From NCBI GenBank assembly GCA_015233785.1, contig JADFWT010000012.1, positions 1 to 42,750 of the forward strand: DNA of 42,750 nucleotides, given 5' to 3'. Below are positions 36,640 to 42,750 of the stretch, one piece after another (the first letter of the stretch is position 1; every line of letters starts with the position of its first letter). The DNA comes from Magnetococcales bacterium (GTDB lineage Bacteria; Pseudomonadota; Magnetococcia; Magnetococcales; JADFWT01). Under the pieces are notes generated by a model. It searched no databases, was not told the origin of the DNA, and saw nothing but the letters and a program-made list of their open reading frames with translations. The position numbers and the translations under genes were made by a program.

Positions 36640-37815
36640 ATGGTTTCCAGCAGTGGATCTTCTGGTTTGCGTGCGGTTCTCTCTGCCATGATTCAGGAGG
36701 CGGGAGGGCGGCTTCGGTTTCGTGATTGGATGGAGGCCGCGCTCTATCACCCCCAGTGGGGCTATTATATGGCGCAGCGGCCTCGACTGGGCCGTGAGGG
36801 GGATTTTGTCACAGCCCCGGAGATGACCTCGCTGTTTGGGGAGTTGCTGGCGCTTCAGTGGATTGAGGTGTGGCAGGCCATGGGTAAACCCAACCCTTTT
36901 ACGGTGGTTGAAGCGGGGGCGGGAAGCGGTCGTTTGGCGTTAGATGTGTTGACCACCTCGGCCCGTTTTGCCGACTATTATGCCGCACTGCGTTATGTGA
37001 TTATTGAGCGCAGCCCTGACTTTCAACAGCGCCAGAAGCTGTTGCTGGAAGATGTGGCGGCCTCAGGTCGTCCTGTATTCTGGTGTGAAGCCCTCCAGGA
37101 GTTGGATGCGGGGCAGGGCATCGAAGGGGTGATCTTCAGCAATGAGTTTCTTGACGCCTTCCCGGTTCACTGGGTGGAGATGGGCGAAGCGGGGCTTTTG
37201 GAGTTGGCGATTGCCGAGCGTCAGGATGGCGGTTGGGAGGTGGTTGCGGTGGAGCCTCAGGCCCCTTTGGAGCCCGACTATCTGAGTGGGCTGGAGACGC
37301 CGCTTCCCATCGGTGTTCGAACGGAAGTGGGCTTGGATGGTCAGCACTGGGTTGCAGAGGCTGCCGGTCGGTTGCAGCGCGGCGTGATGGTGACCATCGA
37401 CTACGGCTATACTGGGCCGGAGTATTACCACGCGTCACGGCTGGAGGGGACGCTCACCGGTTTCTGGCAGCACGCGCAGCTTAATGATCCGCTGGCTCAT
37501 CCTGGGGAGATGGATCTTACCGCCCATGTGGATTTTTCTGCTGTGGCGCGTGTAGGTGAACGGGCTGGAGTGCGTACCATGGGCTATACCACCCAGGGGT
37601 GGTTTCTTATGGGGCTTGGTATTTTGGAGCGTCTTGAGCAATTGCGGGCAAAAATGGCCCCAGGAGAGGCGCTGGAGAGCTTGGAGAAGACGGTTCAGCG
37701 GTTGGTGATGCCCCAAGCAATGGGGGACCGTTTTAAGGTGTTGGCCCAGGGGCGGGGGGTTGATCCTTTGAAACTTTCGGGATTCCGGTTGAATGATCAA
37801 CGTCATCGTCTGTAA
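36640..37815 (+). CDS. MidA/NDUFAF7-family SAM-dependent methyltransferase
   Basis: 391 residues. The N-terminal signature ALYHPQWGYYMAQ...LGREGDFVTAPEMTSLFGELLA and the SAM loop VVEAGAGSGRLALDVL (near residues 89-104) identify the DUF185/COG1565 family. The mitochondrial member NDUFAF7 dimethylates an arginine of NDUFS2 (the NuoD counterpart) during complex I assembly. Position directly after nuoN on the same strand supports a complex I role here (inference). The ribosome site is weak. Transcription may be read-through past the hairpin at 36581 or from its own promoter. Confidence 0.88.
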   Translation: MVSSSGSSGLRAVLSAMIQEAGGRLRFRDWMEAALYHPQWGYYMAQRPRLGREGDFVTAPEMTSLFGELLALQWIEVWQAMGKPNPFTVVEAGAGSGRLALDVLTTSARFADYYAALRYVIIERSPDFQQRQKLLLEDVAASGRPVFWCEALQELDAGQGIEGVIFSNEFLDAFPVHWVEMGEAGLLELAIAERQDGGWEVVAVEPQAPLEPDYLSGLETPLPIGVRTEVGLDGQHWVAEAAGRLQRGVMVTIDYGYTGPEYYHASRLEGTLTGFWQHAQLNDPLAHPGEMDLTAHVDFSAVARVGERAGVRTMGYTTQGWFLMGLGILERLEQLRAKMAPGEALESLEKTVQRLVMPQAMGDRFKVLAQGRGVDPLKLSGFRLNDQRHRL

Positions 37816-37903
37816 TGTGTGGGGGATGTGGGCTGCGCGCTGTATGGTGTTGCGGGCTTAGGCTCTATAGGAGCGCAAAAGGTTGTTTGGAGGGTATGTG
37901 CGC

Positions 37904-38686
37904 ATGGGCATTCTGACAGGAAAACGTGGTTTGGTGTTTGGGGTCGCCAACGAGCGGAGCATTGCTTGGGGTATCTCTCAGGCGTGTCGTCGGGAGGGGG
38001 CGGAGCTTGGTTTTACCTTTCATGGCGAGGCGCTGGAGAAGCGTGTGCGTCCTCTGGCTGAGAAGCTGGATGCTACGATTATTGAACCGTGTGATGTGAC
38101 CTTGGAAGAGGATCTGTTGCATGTGATGAAGCGTGTTTCCGAGAAATGGGGGAAGCTGGATTTTGTGGTTCATTCGGTAGCCTTTGCTAAAAAAGAGGAG
38201 TTGAAGGGACGTTATGTAGATACCTCTCCTGAGGGGTTTCAGGTGGCGATGAATGCGTCGGTTTACTCGCTGACCGCCATCAGTCGCCACACCACGCCGC
38301 TGATGACCGATGGCGGCTCCATTCTGACGCTCTCCTATCTTGGGGCAGAGCGGGTGATGCCTCACTATAATGTGATGGGGGTTGCCAAGGCGGCTCTGGA
38401 GGCCAGTGTTCGTTATCTGGCCATGGATCTGGGGGTGGATAATATTCGTGTTAACGCTATTTCGGCGGGTCCGATTCGCACGTTGGCGGCGGCAGGAATT
38501 GGTGATTTTAAGCATATTCTCAACTGGAACAAAGAGAATGCCCCTATGCGTCGTAACGTCACCAAGGAAGAGGTGGGGGAGGCGGGCCTGTTTCTGCTTT
38601 CGGACATGGGGGCAGGCGTCACCGGCGAAGTGATGCATGTAGACGCCGGATACCATGTAGTAGGCATGAAATCCGTAGAAGTATAA
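37904..38686 (+). CDS. fabI: Enoyl-[acyl-carrier-protein] reductase (NADH), FabI type
   Basis: 260 residues. Carries out the last reduction of each fatty-acid elongation round. SDR fold; cofactor motif [16 protein letters not shown], catalytic Tyr145, Tyr155 and Lys162 in [19 protein letters not shown], as in E. coli FabI. GGAGGG lies 9 bases before ATG 37904. The C-terminus [11 protein letters not shown] is typical. It uses acetyl-CoA-derived chains, so it sits functionally downstream of citrate lyase. Spacing to the methyltransferase gene is 88 bases. Confidence 0.96.
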   Translation: MGILTGKRGLVFGVANERSIAWGISQACRREGAELGFTFHGEALEKRVRPLAEKLDATIIEPCDVTLEEDLLHVMKRVSEKWGKLDFVVHSVAFAKKEELKGRYVDTSPEGFQVAMNASVYSLTAISRHTTPLMTDGGSILTLSYLGAERVMPHYNVMGVAKAALEASVRYLAMDLGVDNIRVNAISAGPIRTLAAAGIGDFKHILNWNKENAPMRRNVTKEEVGEAGLFLLSDMGAGVTGEVMHVDAGYHVVGMKSVEV

Positions 38687-38690
38687 ACAT

Positions 38691-38770
38691 ACTGGGGAGT
38701 CCAGAGGGCCTCAGGCCTTCTGGCAGATGCAGGACAGCGTCCTGCCGGGGTCTGGGGTCGTAGAGCCCCG
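38691..38770 (+). repeat. Modular hairpin repeat, copy 2 (between fabI and aroC)
   Basis: Same orientation and order of three hairpins as the copy at 34961. The first hairpin is unchanged. The second differs only in its loop (ACAGCGT for ACAGAGT). In the third, the outer pairs T-A become C-G and T-G (CTGGGG/CCCCGG), so pairing is kept while sequence changes. It starts 4 bases after the fabI stop and ends before the aroC ribosome site. Confidence 0.85.
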
Positions 38771-38792
38771 GAAAAAGAGCGAGGAGGCAGGC

Positions 38793-39890
38793 ATGTCAGG
38801 CAGTGGTTTCGGCACGCTATTCCGTGTCAGTACCTTTGGCGAGAGCCACGGCCCGGCACTGGGGGCGGTTGTCGAGGGGTGTCCGTCAGGGGTGTCGTTG
38901 ACCGAGGCGGATCTGCAGAGCGATCTGGATCGTCGTCGTCCCGGTCAGAGTCGTTTTACCACCCAGCGCCGTGAGGCGGATCAGGTGCGGATTCTCTCCG
39001 GCGTTTTTGAGGGTGTAACCACTGGAACGCCCATTGGTCTACTGATCGAAAACACCGATCAACGCTCTCGCGACTACTCTAAAATCAAGGATCTGTTCCG
39101 TCCGGGGCATGCAGATTACCCTTACTGGAAAAAATATGGCGTGCGGGATTATCGGGGGGGCGGTCGCGCTTCTGCCCGTGAGACGGCTATGCGGGTGGCG
39201 GCTGGTGGTGTTGCTCGTAAGCTGCTCTCCCAGAGTGGTGTTATGATTCGCGGTGCGCTGACGGGCATCGGCCCGGAATTTATTGATCGTGATCAGTGGG
39301 ATTGGGCGCAGGTGGCGGAGAATCCATTTTTCACTCCGGATGCCGGCGCGGTGGCGCGGTTTGCCGCTCTGATGGAGGAGATCGGCACGGCGGGTGATTC
39401 GATTGGGGCAACGCTTGAGGTGGTGGCTTCCGGGGTGCCGGCCGGATTGGGTGAGCCGATCTTTGACCGCCTGGATGCCGATCTGGCCAAGGCGATGATG
39501 AGCATCAATGCCGTCAAGGGGGTAGAGATTGGCGATGGGATGGCCAGTGGTACCATGCGTGGTTCTGCCATGGCCGATGAGATGATCCCCGCCGGAACTC
39601 AGGATGCCGCAGGGCGGGCCGATGCCGAGTTTCTTAGCAACCATGCCGGGGGTGTTCTCGGCGGGCTTTCCACTGGCCAGGAAATTCTGGTTCGCATGGC
39701 GGTGAAGCCAACCTCTTCCATTCGTATTCCCCGCCGCACCATCGACCGTCACGGTGCGCCTGCCGAGGTGGTGACGCATGGCCGTCACGATCCATGTGTT
39801 GGTATTCGTGCCGTACCCATTGCCGAGGGGATGATGGCGTTGGTGCTGGCTGACCACCTTTTGATGCAGCGACGCTTTGATGGCCGGTAG
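38793..39890 (+). CDS. aroC: Chorismate synthase
   Basis: 365 residues. Converts EPSP to chorismate, the last shikimate-pathway step, using reduced FMN. Signatures [30 protein letters not shown] and SDQDTQ-type C-terminal region [17 protein letters not shown] are present. GAGGAGG 5 bases upstream fixes ATG 38793; a frame extending upstream into the repeat is not used. Confidence 0.97.
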   Translation: MSGSGFGTLFRVSTFGESHGPALGAVVEGCPSGVSLTEADLQSDLDRRRPGQSRFTTQRREADQVRILSGVFEGVTTGTPIGLLIENTDQRSRDYSKIKDLFRPGHADYPYWKKYGVRDYRGGGRASARETAMRVAAGGVARKLLSQSGVMIRGALTGIGPEFIDRDQWDWAQVAENPFFTPDAGAVARFAALMEEIGTAGDSIGATLEVVASGVPAGLGEPIFDRLDADLAKAMMSINAVKGVEIGDGMASGTMRGSAMADEMIPAGTQDAAGRADAEFLSNHAGGVLGGLSTGQEILVRMAVKPTSSIRIPRRTIDRHGAPAEVVTHGRHDPCVGIRAVPIAEGMMALVLADHLLMQRRFDGR

Positions 39891-40096
39891 GGCGGTTTAA
39901 ACGCTTCTATCGCCATTTTTTATTCTCTGGGTGTGATGCCCTGTCTCTCTCCTTGAAGAGGCTGGAGTGGCCTTTTGAGAGAGGATAAGGCGATTTTATC
40001 CATTTGTGGTGCAGGTCGATGCTTGTAGGAAGAGCGTTGTGTGTTGCTCGGGGGCGCATCATGCTTCGAAGCAGAACTATTGAAGATCGTATCTTT

Positions 40097-40131
40097 CGAT
40101 AAATTCGATACTATTAACGATAGAATCCGAT
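40097..40131. repeat. Phased CGATA repeats in AT-rich DNA
   Basis: CGATA occurs at 40097, 40106 and 40118, and CGATC at 40128. Start-to-start spacings of 9, 12 and 10 bases are near one helical turn. The repeats lie 40-75 bases upstream of the -35 box, as expected for cooperative regulator binding. Confidence 0.4.
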
Positions 40132-40169
40132 CAAAATCCGAATATATAGAGATAAATTTCGAAAAAATC

Positions 40170-40198
40170 TTGACTTATTCAGTCAAAAACACTCTAAT
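40170..40198 (+). promoter_or_regulatory. mucR promoter with overlapping palindrome
   Basis: TTGACT (40170-40175), exact 17-base spacer, TCTAAT (40193-40198). The -35 box is the left arm of a perfect palindrome TTGACT-TATTC-AGTCAA (40170-40186), a likely operator for repression. The predicted leader to ATG 40255 is about 50 bases. Confidence 0.62.
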
Positions 40199-40254
40199 GC
40201 GAAAAATTTCTCTTTACAGAGTTGCTTTGAGCCTCACGCTATTGGAGATTGTGC

Positions 40255-40728
40255 ATGTCGTCCGAACTGGTCAAGCGCGCCGCTGAGATCGTTGAGGCGT
40301 ATGTTTCGAATAATGAGGTTCCGGCGGATGAGGTTCCGGCGCTTCTCAACGAGGTGTACAACTCCCTGGTGCGCATGTCCGGCGGTGTCGGTGATGCGGC
40401 TCAGGCGGCGATTGCCGGTGGTGTGGAGGAGGGGGGCGGTGCTGGTTCCAGCAGCCACCCCAGAGTCACTCCGGCGGTTCCGGTCTCTGAGGCGGTACAT
40501 AAGGGGTATGTGGTCTGCCTGATGTGCGGGAAGCGCTGCAAGGCGCTCAAAGGGCATCTGACCCGCTCCCACAAGATTGAAGTGGATGACTATCGGGGCA
40601 TGTTCGATCTGCCTAAAGATTTTCCTCTGGTGGCCCCCAACTACTCGGCCCGTCGTCGTCAGTTGGCTATTGATGCCGGTCTTGGCGATAAGCTGCGTGA
40701 GGCCCGTAAACGGCGCTCTGCGGAGTAG
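40255..40728 (+). CDS. MucR/Ros-family zinc-finger transcriptional regulator
   Basis: 157 residues. The N-terminal oligomerisation part has AAEIVEAYVSNNEVPADEVP. A glycine/serine-rich linker follows. The Ros-type zinc finger is Cys88-x2-Cys91-x9-His101-x4-His106 (VCLMCGKRCKALKGHLTRSH), followed by the family tail LPKDFPLVAPNYSARRRQLA. MucR proteins bind AT-rich DNA in an H-NS-like way and often repress their own genes; the AT-rich, repeat-bearing upstream region fits. GGAG lies 8 bases before ATG 40255. The Ala/Gly linker (residues 43-75) is longer than I would expect. Targets cannot be read here. Confidence 0.92.
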   Translation: MSSELVKRAAEIVEAYVSNNEVPADEVPALLNEVYNSLVRMSGGVGDAAQAAIAGGVEEGGGAGSSSHPRVTPAVPVSEAVHKGYVVCLMCGKRCKALKGHLTRSHKIEVDDYRGMFDLPKDFPLVAPNYSARRRQLAIDAGLGDKLREARKRRSAE

Positions 40729-40768
40729 CGTTTCGTCGCCGATTGATGTGCCTGCACAGGATAGATAC

Positions 40769-40810
40769 AACAAGAGCCGCTTCGGATTCGAGGCGGCTCT
40801 TGTTTTTTTT
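40769..40810. terminator. Terminator between mucR and suhB
   Basis: ACAAGAGCCGC (40770-40780) and GCGGCTCTTGT (40793-40803) form a perfect 11-bp stem followed by eight T residues, with an A-rich left flank. It ends mucR and could act on the convergent suhB, which stops at 40825. Confidence 0.92.
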
Positions 40811-40824
40811 GGGGCGTTGGTGGA

Positions 40825-41631
40825 TCAGGTGATCTGGTCCAGCCCGGAGCTTTTGATCTCTCGCATCATTCTGTCGTGAATGGCTGGCGGTGCTGCGACA
40901 ATGTTGCCGCTGGCCAGATAGCTGCTTTTATCCCCTTTGAAGTCGGTAATCCAGCCCCCAGCCTCCTGAATCAGCAGACTCCCTGCCGCCACATCCCAGG
41001 GGGATAGCTTCATCTCCCAGAAGCCGTCGTAGCGCCCTGCAGCCGTGTAGGCCAGATCCAGTGCGGCACTTCCGGCCCGTCGGATTCCAGCGCAGCCGCT
41101 GAACATCTCCCGAAACGATCCCAGATAGGTATCCAGATGCTCTTTGCGTCGGTGCGGAAAGCCGGTGGCCAGCAGAGCGGACTTGAATTTCGGCTCGCTG
41201 CTGACGCGAATCCGCTGATTGTTGAGAAACGCTCCGCCGCCCTTTTCGGCATGAAACAGCTCGTCCAAAACCGGATTAAAGACCGCGCCCACCACGATTT
41301 GATCCCCCTGGGCCAGCGCAACTGAGATGGCGAAGTGGGGAATGCCGCGAATAAAATTGGTTGTTCCATCAATGGGATCAATAATCCAGCGCCACTCCTG
41401 ATCGCCTCCTTGCAGGCCGCTCTCTTCGGCCAGTACGCCATAATCGGGAAAGCTGCGCTGAAGGTGGTAGAGCAGCTCCCGCTCCACGTCGATGTCGGCG
41501 TTGGAGACCAGATCATTGTCCCGCTTGGCATGGACCTTGAGTTTGTGGCGCTGGTCGAAGTGGCGCAGGGCCTTGGTGCCGGCGCTACGCATCGTGCGGA
41601 TAAGAATGTTGGTGATGGGGGATAGATTCAT
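40825..41631 (-). CDS. suhB: Inositol-1-monophosphatase family protein
   Basis: About 268 residues. A Mg-dependent sugar-phosphate phosphatase of the SuhB type. Metal ligands: Glu69 or Glu70 in LAEESG, Asp85 and Asp88 in WIIDPIDGTTNF, and the second motif SPWDVAAGSLLIQEAGG. In E. coli SuhB also takes part in rRNA transcription complexes; whether that holds here is unknown. The ATG at 41631 gives the family N-terminus but has no good Shine-Dalgarno; a start at 41691 would add 20 atypical residues. Confidence 0.9.
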   Translation of the reverse strand: MNLSPITNILIRTMRSAGTKALRHFDQRHKLKVHAKRDNDLVSNADIDVERELLYHLQRSFPDYGVLAEESGLQGGDQEWRWIIDPIDGTTNFIRGIPHFAISVALAQGDQIVVGAVFNPVLDELFHAEKGGGAFLNNQRIRVSSEPKFKSALLATGFPHRRKEHLDTYLGSFREMFSGCAGIRRAGSAALDLAYTAAGRYDGFWEMKLSPWDVAAGSLLIQEAGGWITDFKGDKSSYLASGNIVAAPPAIHDRMMREIKSSGLDQIT

Positions 41632-41775
41632 AAGGGGAAAGGTCCAGTTCTCGGGTAAAAGGTTGCCGGGGCGCTCTGCTGGGGCTGCCAAGATTGCCGT
41701 GCGGTGGAAATAATTGCCGCGTGAATGTCCTTAGAGTGCGGGGCCGGTCAGTCAAAAGGCAAGCGCTTTTTGTGG

Positions 41776-41798
41776 CTTGAGTGATTTTTTCGCTCAAG
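41776..41798. promoter_or_regulatory. Inverted repeat, possible activator site for flgK
   Basis: CTTGAG and CTCAAG arms separated by 11 bases, centred about 105 bases upstream of the -24 element. The distance suits a sigma-54 activator site. The protein is unknown. Confidence 0.3.
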
Positions 41799-41889
41799 TT
41801 GAATCTATCTTTTAAAAACAGTCATCTAATTCTGAATATTGGGGTGGATGGAGGGAGGTTTGACGGGAAATAAGACAAAAAAAATCGCA

Positions 41890-41906
41890 TTGGCATGGGG
41901 TGTGCT
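41890..41906 (+). promoter_or_regulatory. Sigma-54-type promoter of flgK
   Basis: TTGGCATG-GGGT-GTGCT. The GG (41892-41893) and GC (41904-41905) are exactly 10 bases apart; one mismatch in each half from TGGCACG-N4-TTGCW. Predicted start near 41917, leader about 50 bases. Many polar-flagellar systems use sigma-54 for hook genes. Confidence 0.6.
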
Positions 41907-41966
41907 GTTTTCACATTGACAGTTTGTATCGAAAGCGATGTTGGATAACGGAACGGGAAAGCGGAT

Positions 41967-42750
41967 ATGACCATAGCGAGCCTCATCAATGTTTCCAAGT
42001 TAGGCGTCCTGAGCAGCCAGAGTGCGCTGCAGGTGGTTTCGCACAACATTGCCAATGTCAACACCGAAGGGTTCTCCCGCCAGACGGCGGTGCTGGGAAC
42101 CAATGCCACCAACGCCCAGCGCTATGGTCTGAGCGGCACCAACGTGGCCGGCGACGGGGTGATGGTGAATGCCGTGACCCGTCAGGTGGATGCTCTGGTG
42201 GAGAATCGCATTCTTCTCGGTGAGCAGGAACTGGGCCGTCTGACCACCCGTGATCGTTTTCTGATGATGGTGGAGGACGAATTCAACGATCTGGACGGTG
42301 ATGGTTTTTCCCAGCGGATGGCCTCCTTTTTTGAGGCGGCGGACTCTCTGGCGGACAACCCTCTCAACCCGGTAGCTCGTGAGGAGTTTGTGGCCCGCAG
42401 TGAAACGCTGGGTAACTTCGCCAACCGCATGCACTCTTCTCTCAGCGAGTTGGCGCTGCCGGTAGATGGCGAAATAACGGTGGCGATTCAGGATATCAAT
42501 ACCCGTTTGCGCAGCCTGCAGCAGGTGAATGACGCCATTGTCCGCCAGGGAACGGCGGGATCGGATCCGGCGCTGGATCTCATGGATAAGCGTCAGACCA
42601 TGATTCGTGAACTCTCCGAATTGATGGATGTTCAGGTTTTGGATCAGCCCAACAGCGCCGGGATTACCCTTCTCTCCGGCTCCGGTCGGATGCTGATGGA
42701 TCAGGGTTTTTCGGCTCAGTTCGAGCGTGGTTCCATCTCCAACGTCACCG
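41967..42750 (+). CDS. flgK: Flagellar hook-associated protein 1, N-terminal part (cut by window edge)
   Basis: 261 codons before the window ends. HAP1 forms the hook-filament junction. The N-terminus has the axial-protein signature SSQSALQVVSHNIANVNTEGFSRQ, then DGVMVNAVTRQVDALVENR and the coiled segment FFEAADSLADNPLNPVAREEF, all typical of FlgK. GGGAAAGCGG precedes the ATG. FlgL would be expected downstream. Confidence 0.94.
   Translation, partial: MTIASLINVSKLGVLSSQSALQVVSHNIANVNTEGFSRQTAVLGTNATNAQRYGLSGTNVAGDGVMVNAVTRQVDALVENRILLGEQELGRLTTRDRFLMMVEDEFNDLDGDGFSQRMASFFEAADSLADNPLNPVAREEFVARSETLGNFANRMHSSLSELALPVDGEITVAIQDINTRLRSLQQVNDAIVRQGTAGSDPALDLMDKRQTMIRELSELMDVQVLDQPNSAGITLLSGSGRMLMDQGFSAQFERGSISNVT

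Larger units (their letters stand above)
39891..40254. other. Intergenic region upstream of mucR
   Basis: 364 bases. The left part has two hairpins: CTCTCTC (39945) with GAGAGAG (39977), and GGATAA (39983) with TTATCC (39996), neither with a clear T-run. The right part (about 40070-40210) is strikingly AT-rich, with repeated CGATA motifs and the mucR promoter, listed separately. A weak 81-codon frame here (40041-40286) lacks a ribosome site and is not called. Confidence 0.6.
41632..41966. other. Divergent region between suhB and flgK
   Basis: 335 non-coding bases. It holds an inverted repeat CTTGAG-N11-CTCAAG (41776-41798), an AT-rich stretch (41800-41890) and the -24/-12 promoter at 41890. 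A TTGACA at 41916-41921 has no matching -10 box. No gene is seen. Confidence 0.6.

Noticed and set aside
40041-40286. 81-codon frame upstream of and overlapping mucR
   Set aside because: No ribosome site, composition set by AT-rich regulatory DNA, and it would contain the mucR promoter.
41916-41949. TTGACA at 41916 as a sigma-70 promoter for flgK
   Set aside because: The nearest -10-like GATAAC is 22 bases away, too far; the -24/-12 elements fit better.

Overview
The window is GC-rich, densely coded proteobacterial chromosome. It best fits a magnetococcus-like lineage (Magnetococcales, near the base of the Alphaproteobacteria). The reasons are a two-subunit ATP citrate lyase of unusual build next to a complete 14-gene complex I operon, a MucR/Ros-type zinc-finger regulator, flagellar genes, and a tRNA-His that keeps the ancestral G-1:C73 pair. 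No magnetosome genes are visible, so the assignment is an inference from gene content.

Layout. Positions 1-5655 hold the start of argB (leftward, cut by the window edge), a YgiM-like SH3 membrane protein, ETF-ubiquinone oxidoreductase and a convergent hybrid sensor kinase. Positions 5656-6925 hold an AT-rich regulatory region with a textbook sigma-54 arrangement (distal inverted repeat, IHF-type site, -24/-12 promoter). It drives a small unknown gene and probably a short secreted protein resembling a piece of TolC. Positions 6943-9297 hold hemA-prfA (leftward). Positions 9600-17438 hold the conserved quality-control block: tRNA-Pro/Arg/His/Leu, tig, clpP, clpX, lon, HU, tRNA-Val, tRNA-Asp.

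Positions 17587-21696 hold aclB-aclA, the ATP citrate lyase of the reductive TCA cycle. The large subunit has 922 residues, about 300 more than the usual 608-610, and its citrate-synthase site looks rearranged. Positions 22018-36541 hold nuoABCDEFGHIJKLMN, all in one direction, followed by a MidA/NDUFAF7-type methyltransferase whose mitochondrial relative methylates NuoD (NDUFS2). Then come fabI and aroC. An 80-bp hairpin-rich repeat occurs twice, between nuoM and nuoN and between fabI and aroC. The right end has a mucR gene behind an AT-rich operator-like region, a convergent inositol-monophosphatase gene (suhB), and the start of flgK behind a second sigma-54-type promoter.

Together these genes describe an autotrophy-capable respiratory cell: citrate cleavage to acetyl-CoA, fatty-acid synthesis (FabI), NADH:quinone chemistry (complex I, ETF-QO) and motility under sigma-54. 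The least explained parts are the enlarged AclA, the sigma-54-controlled small gene at 6003 with its TolC-like neighbour, and the modular hairpin repeat.
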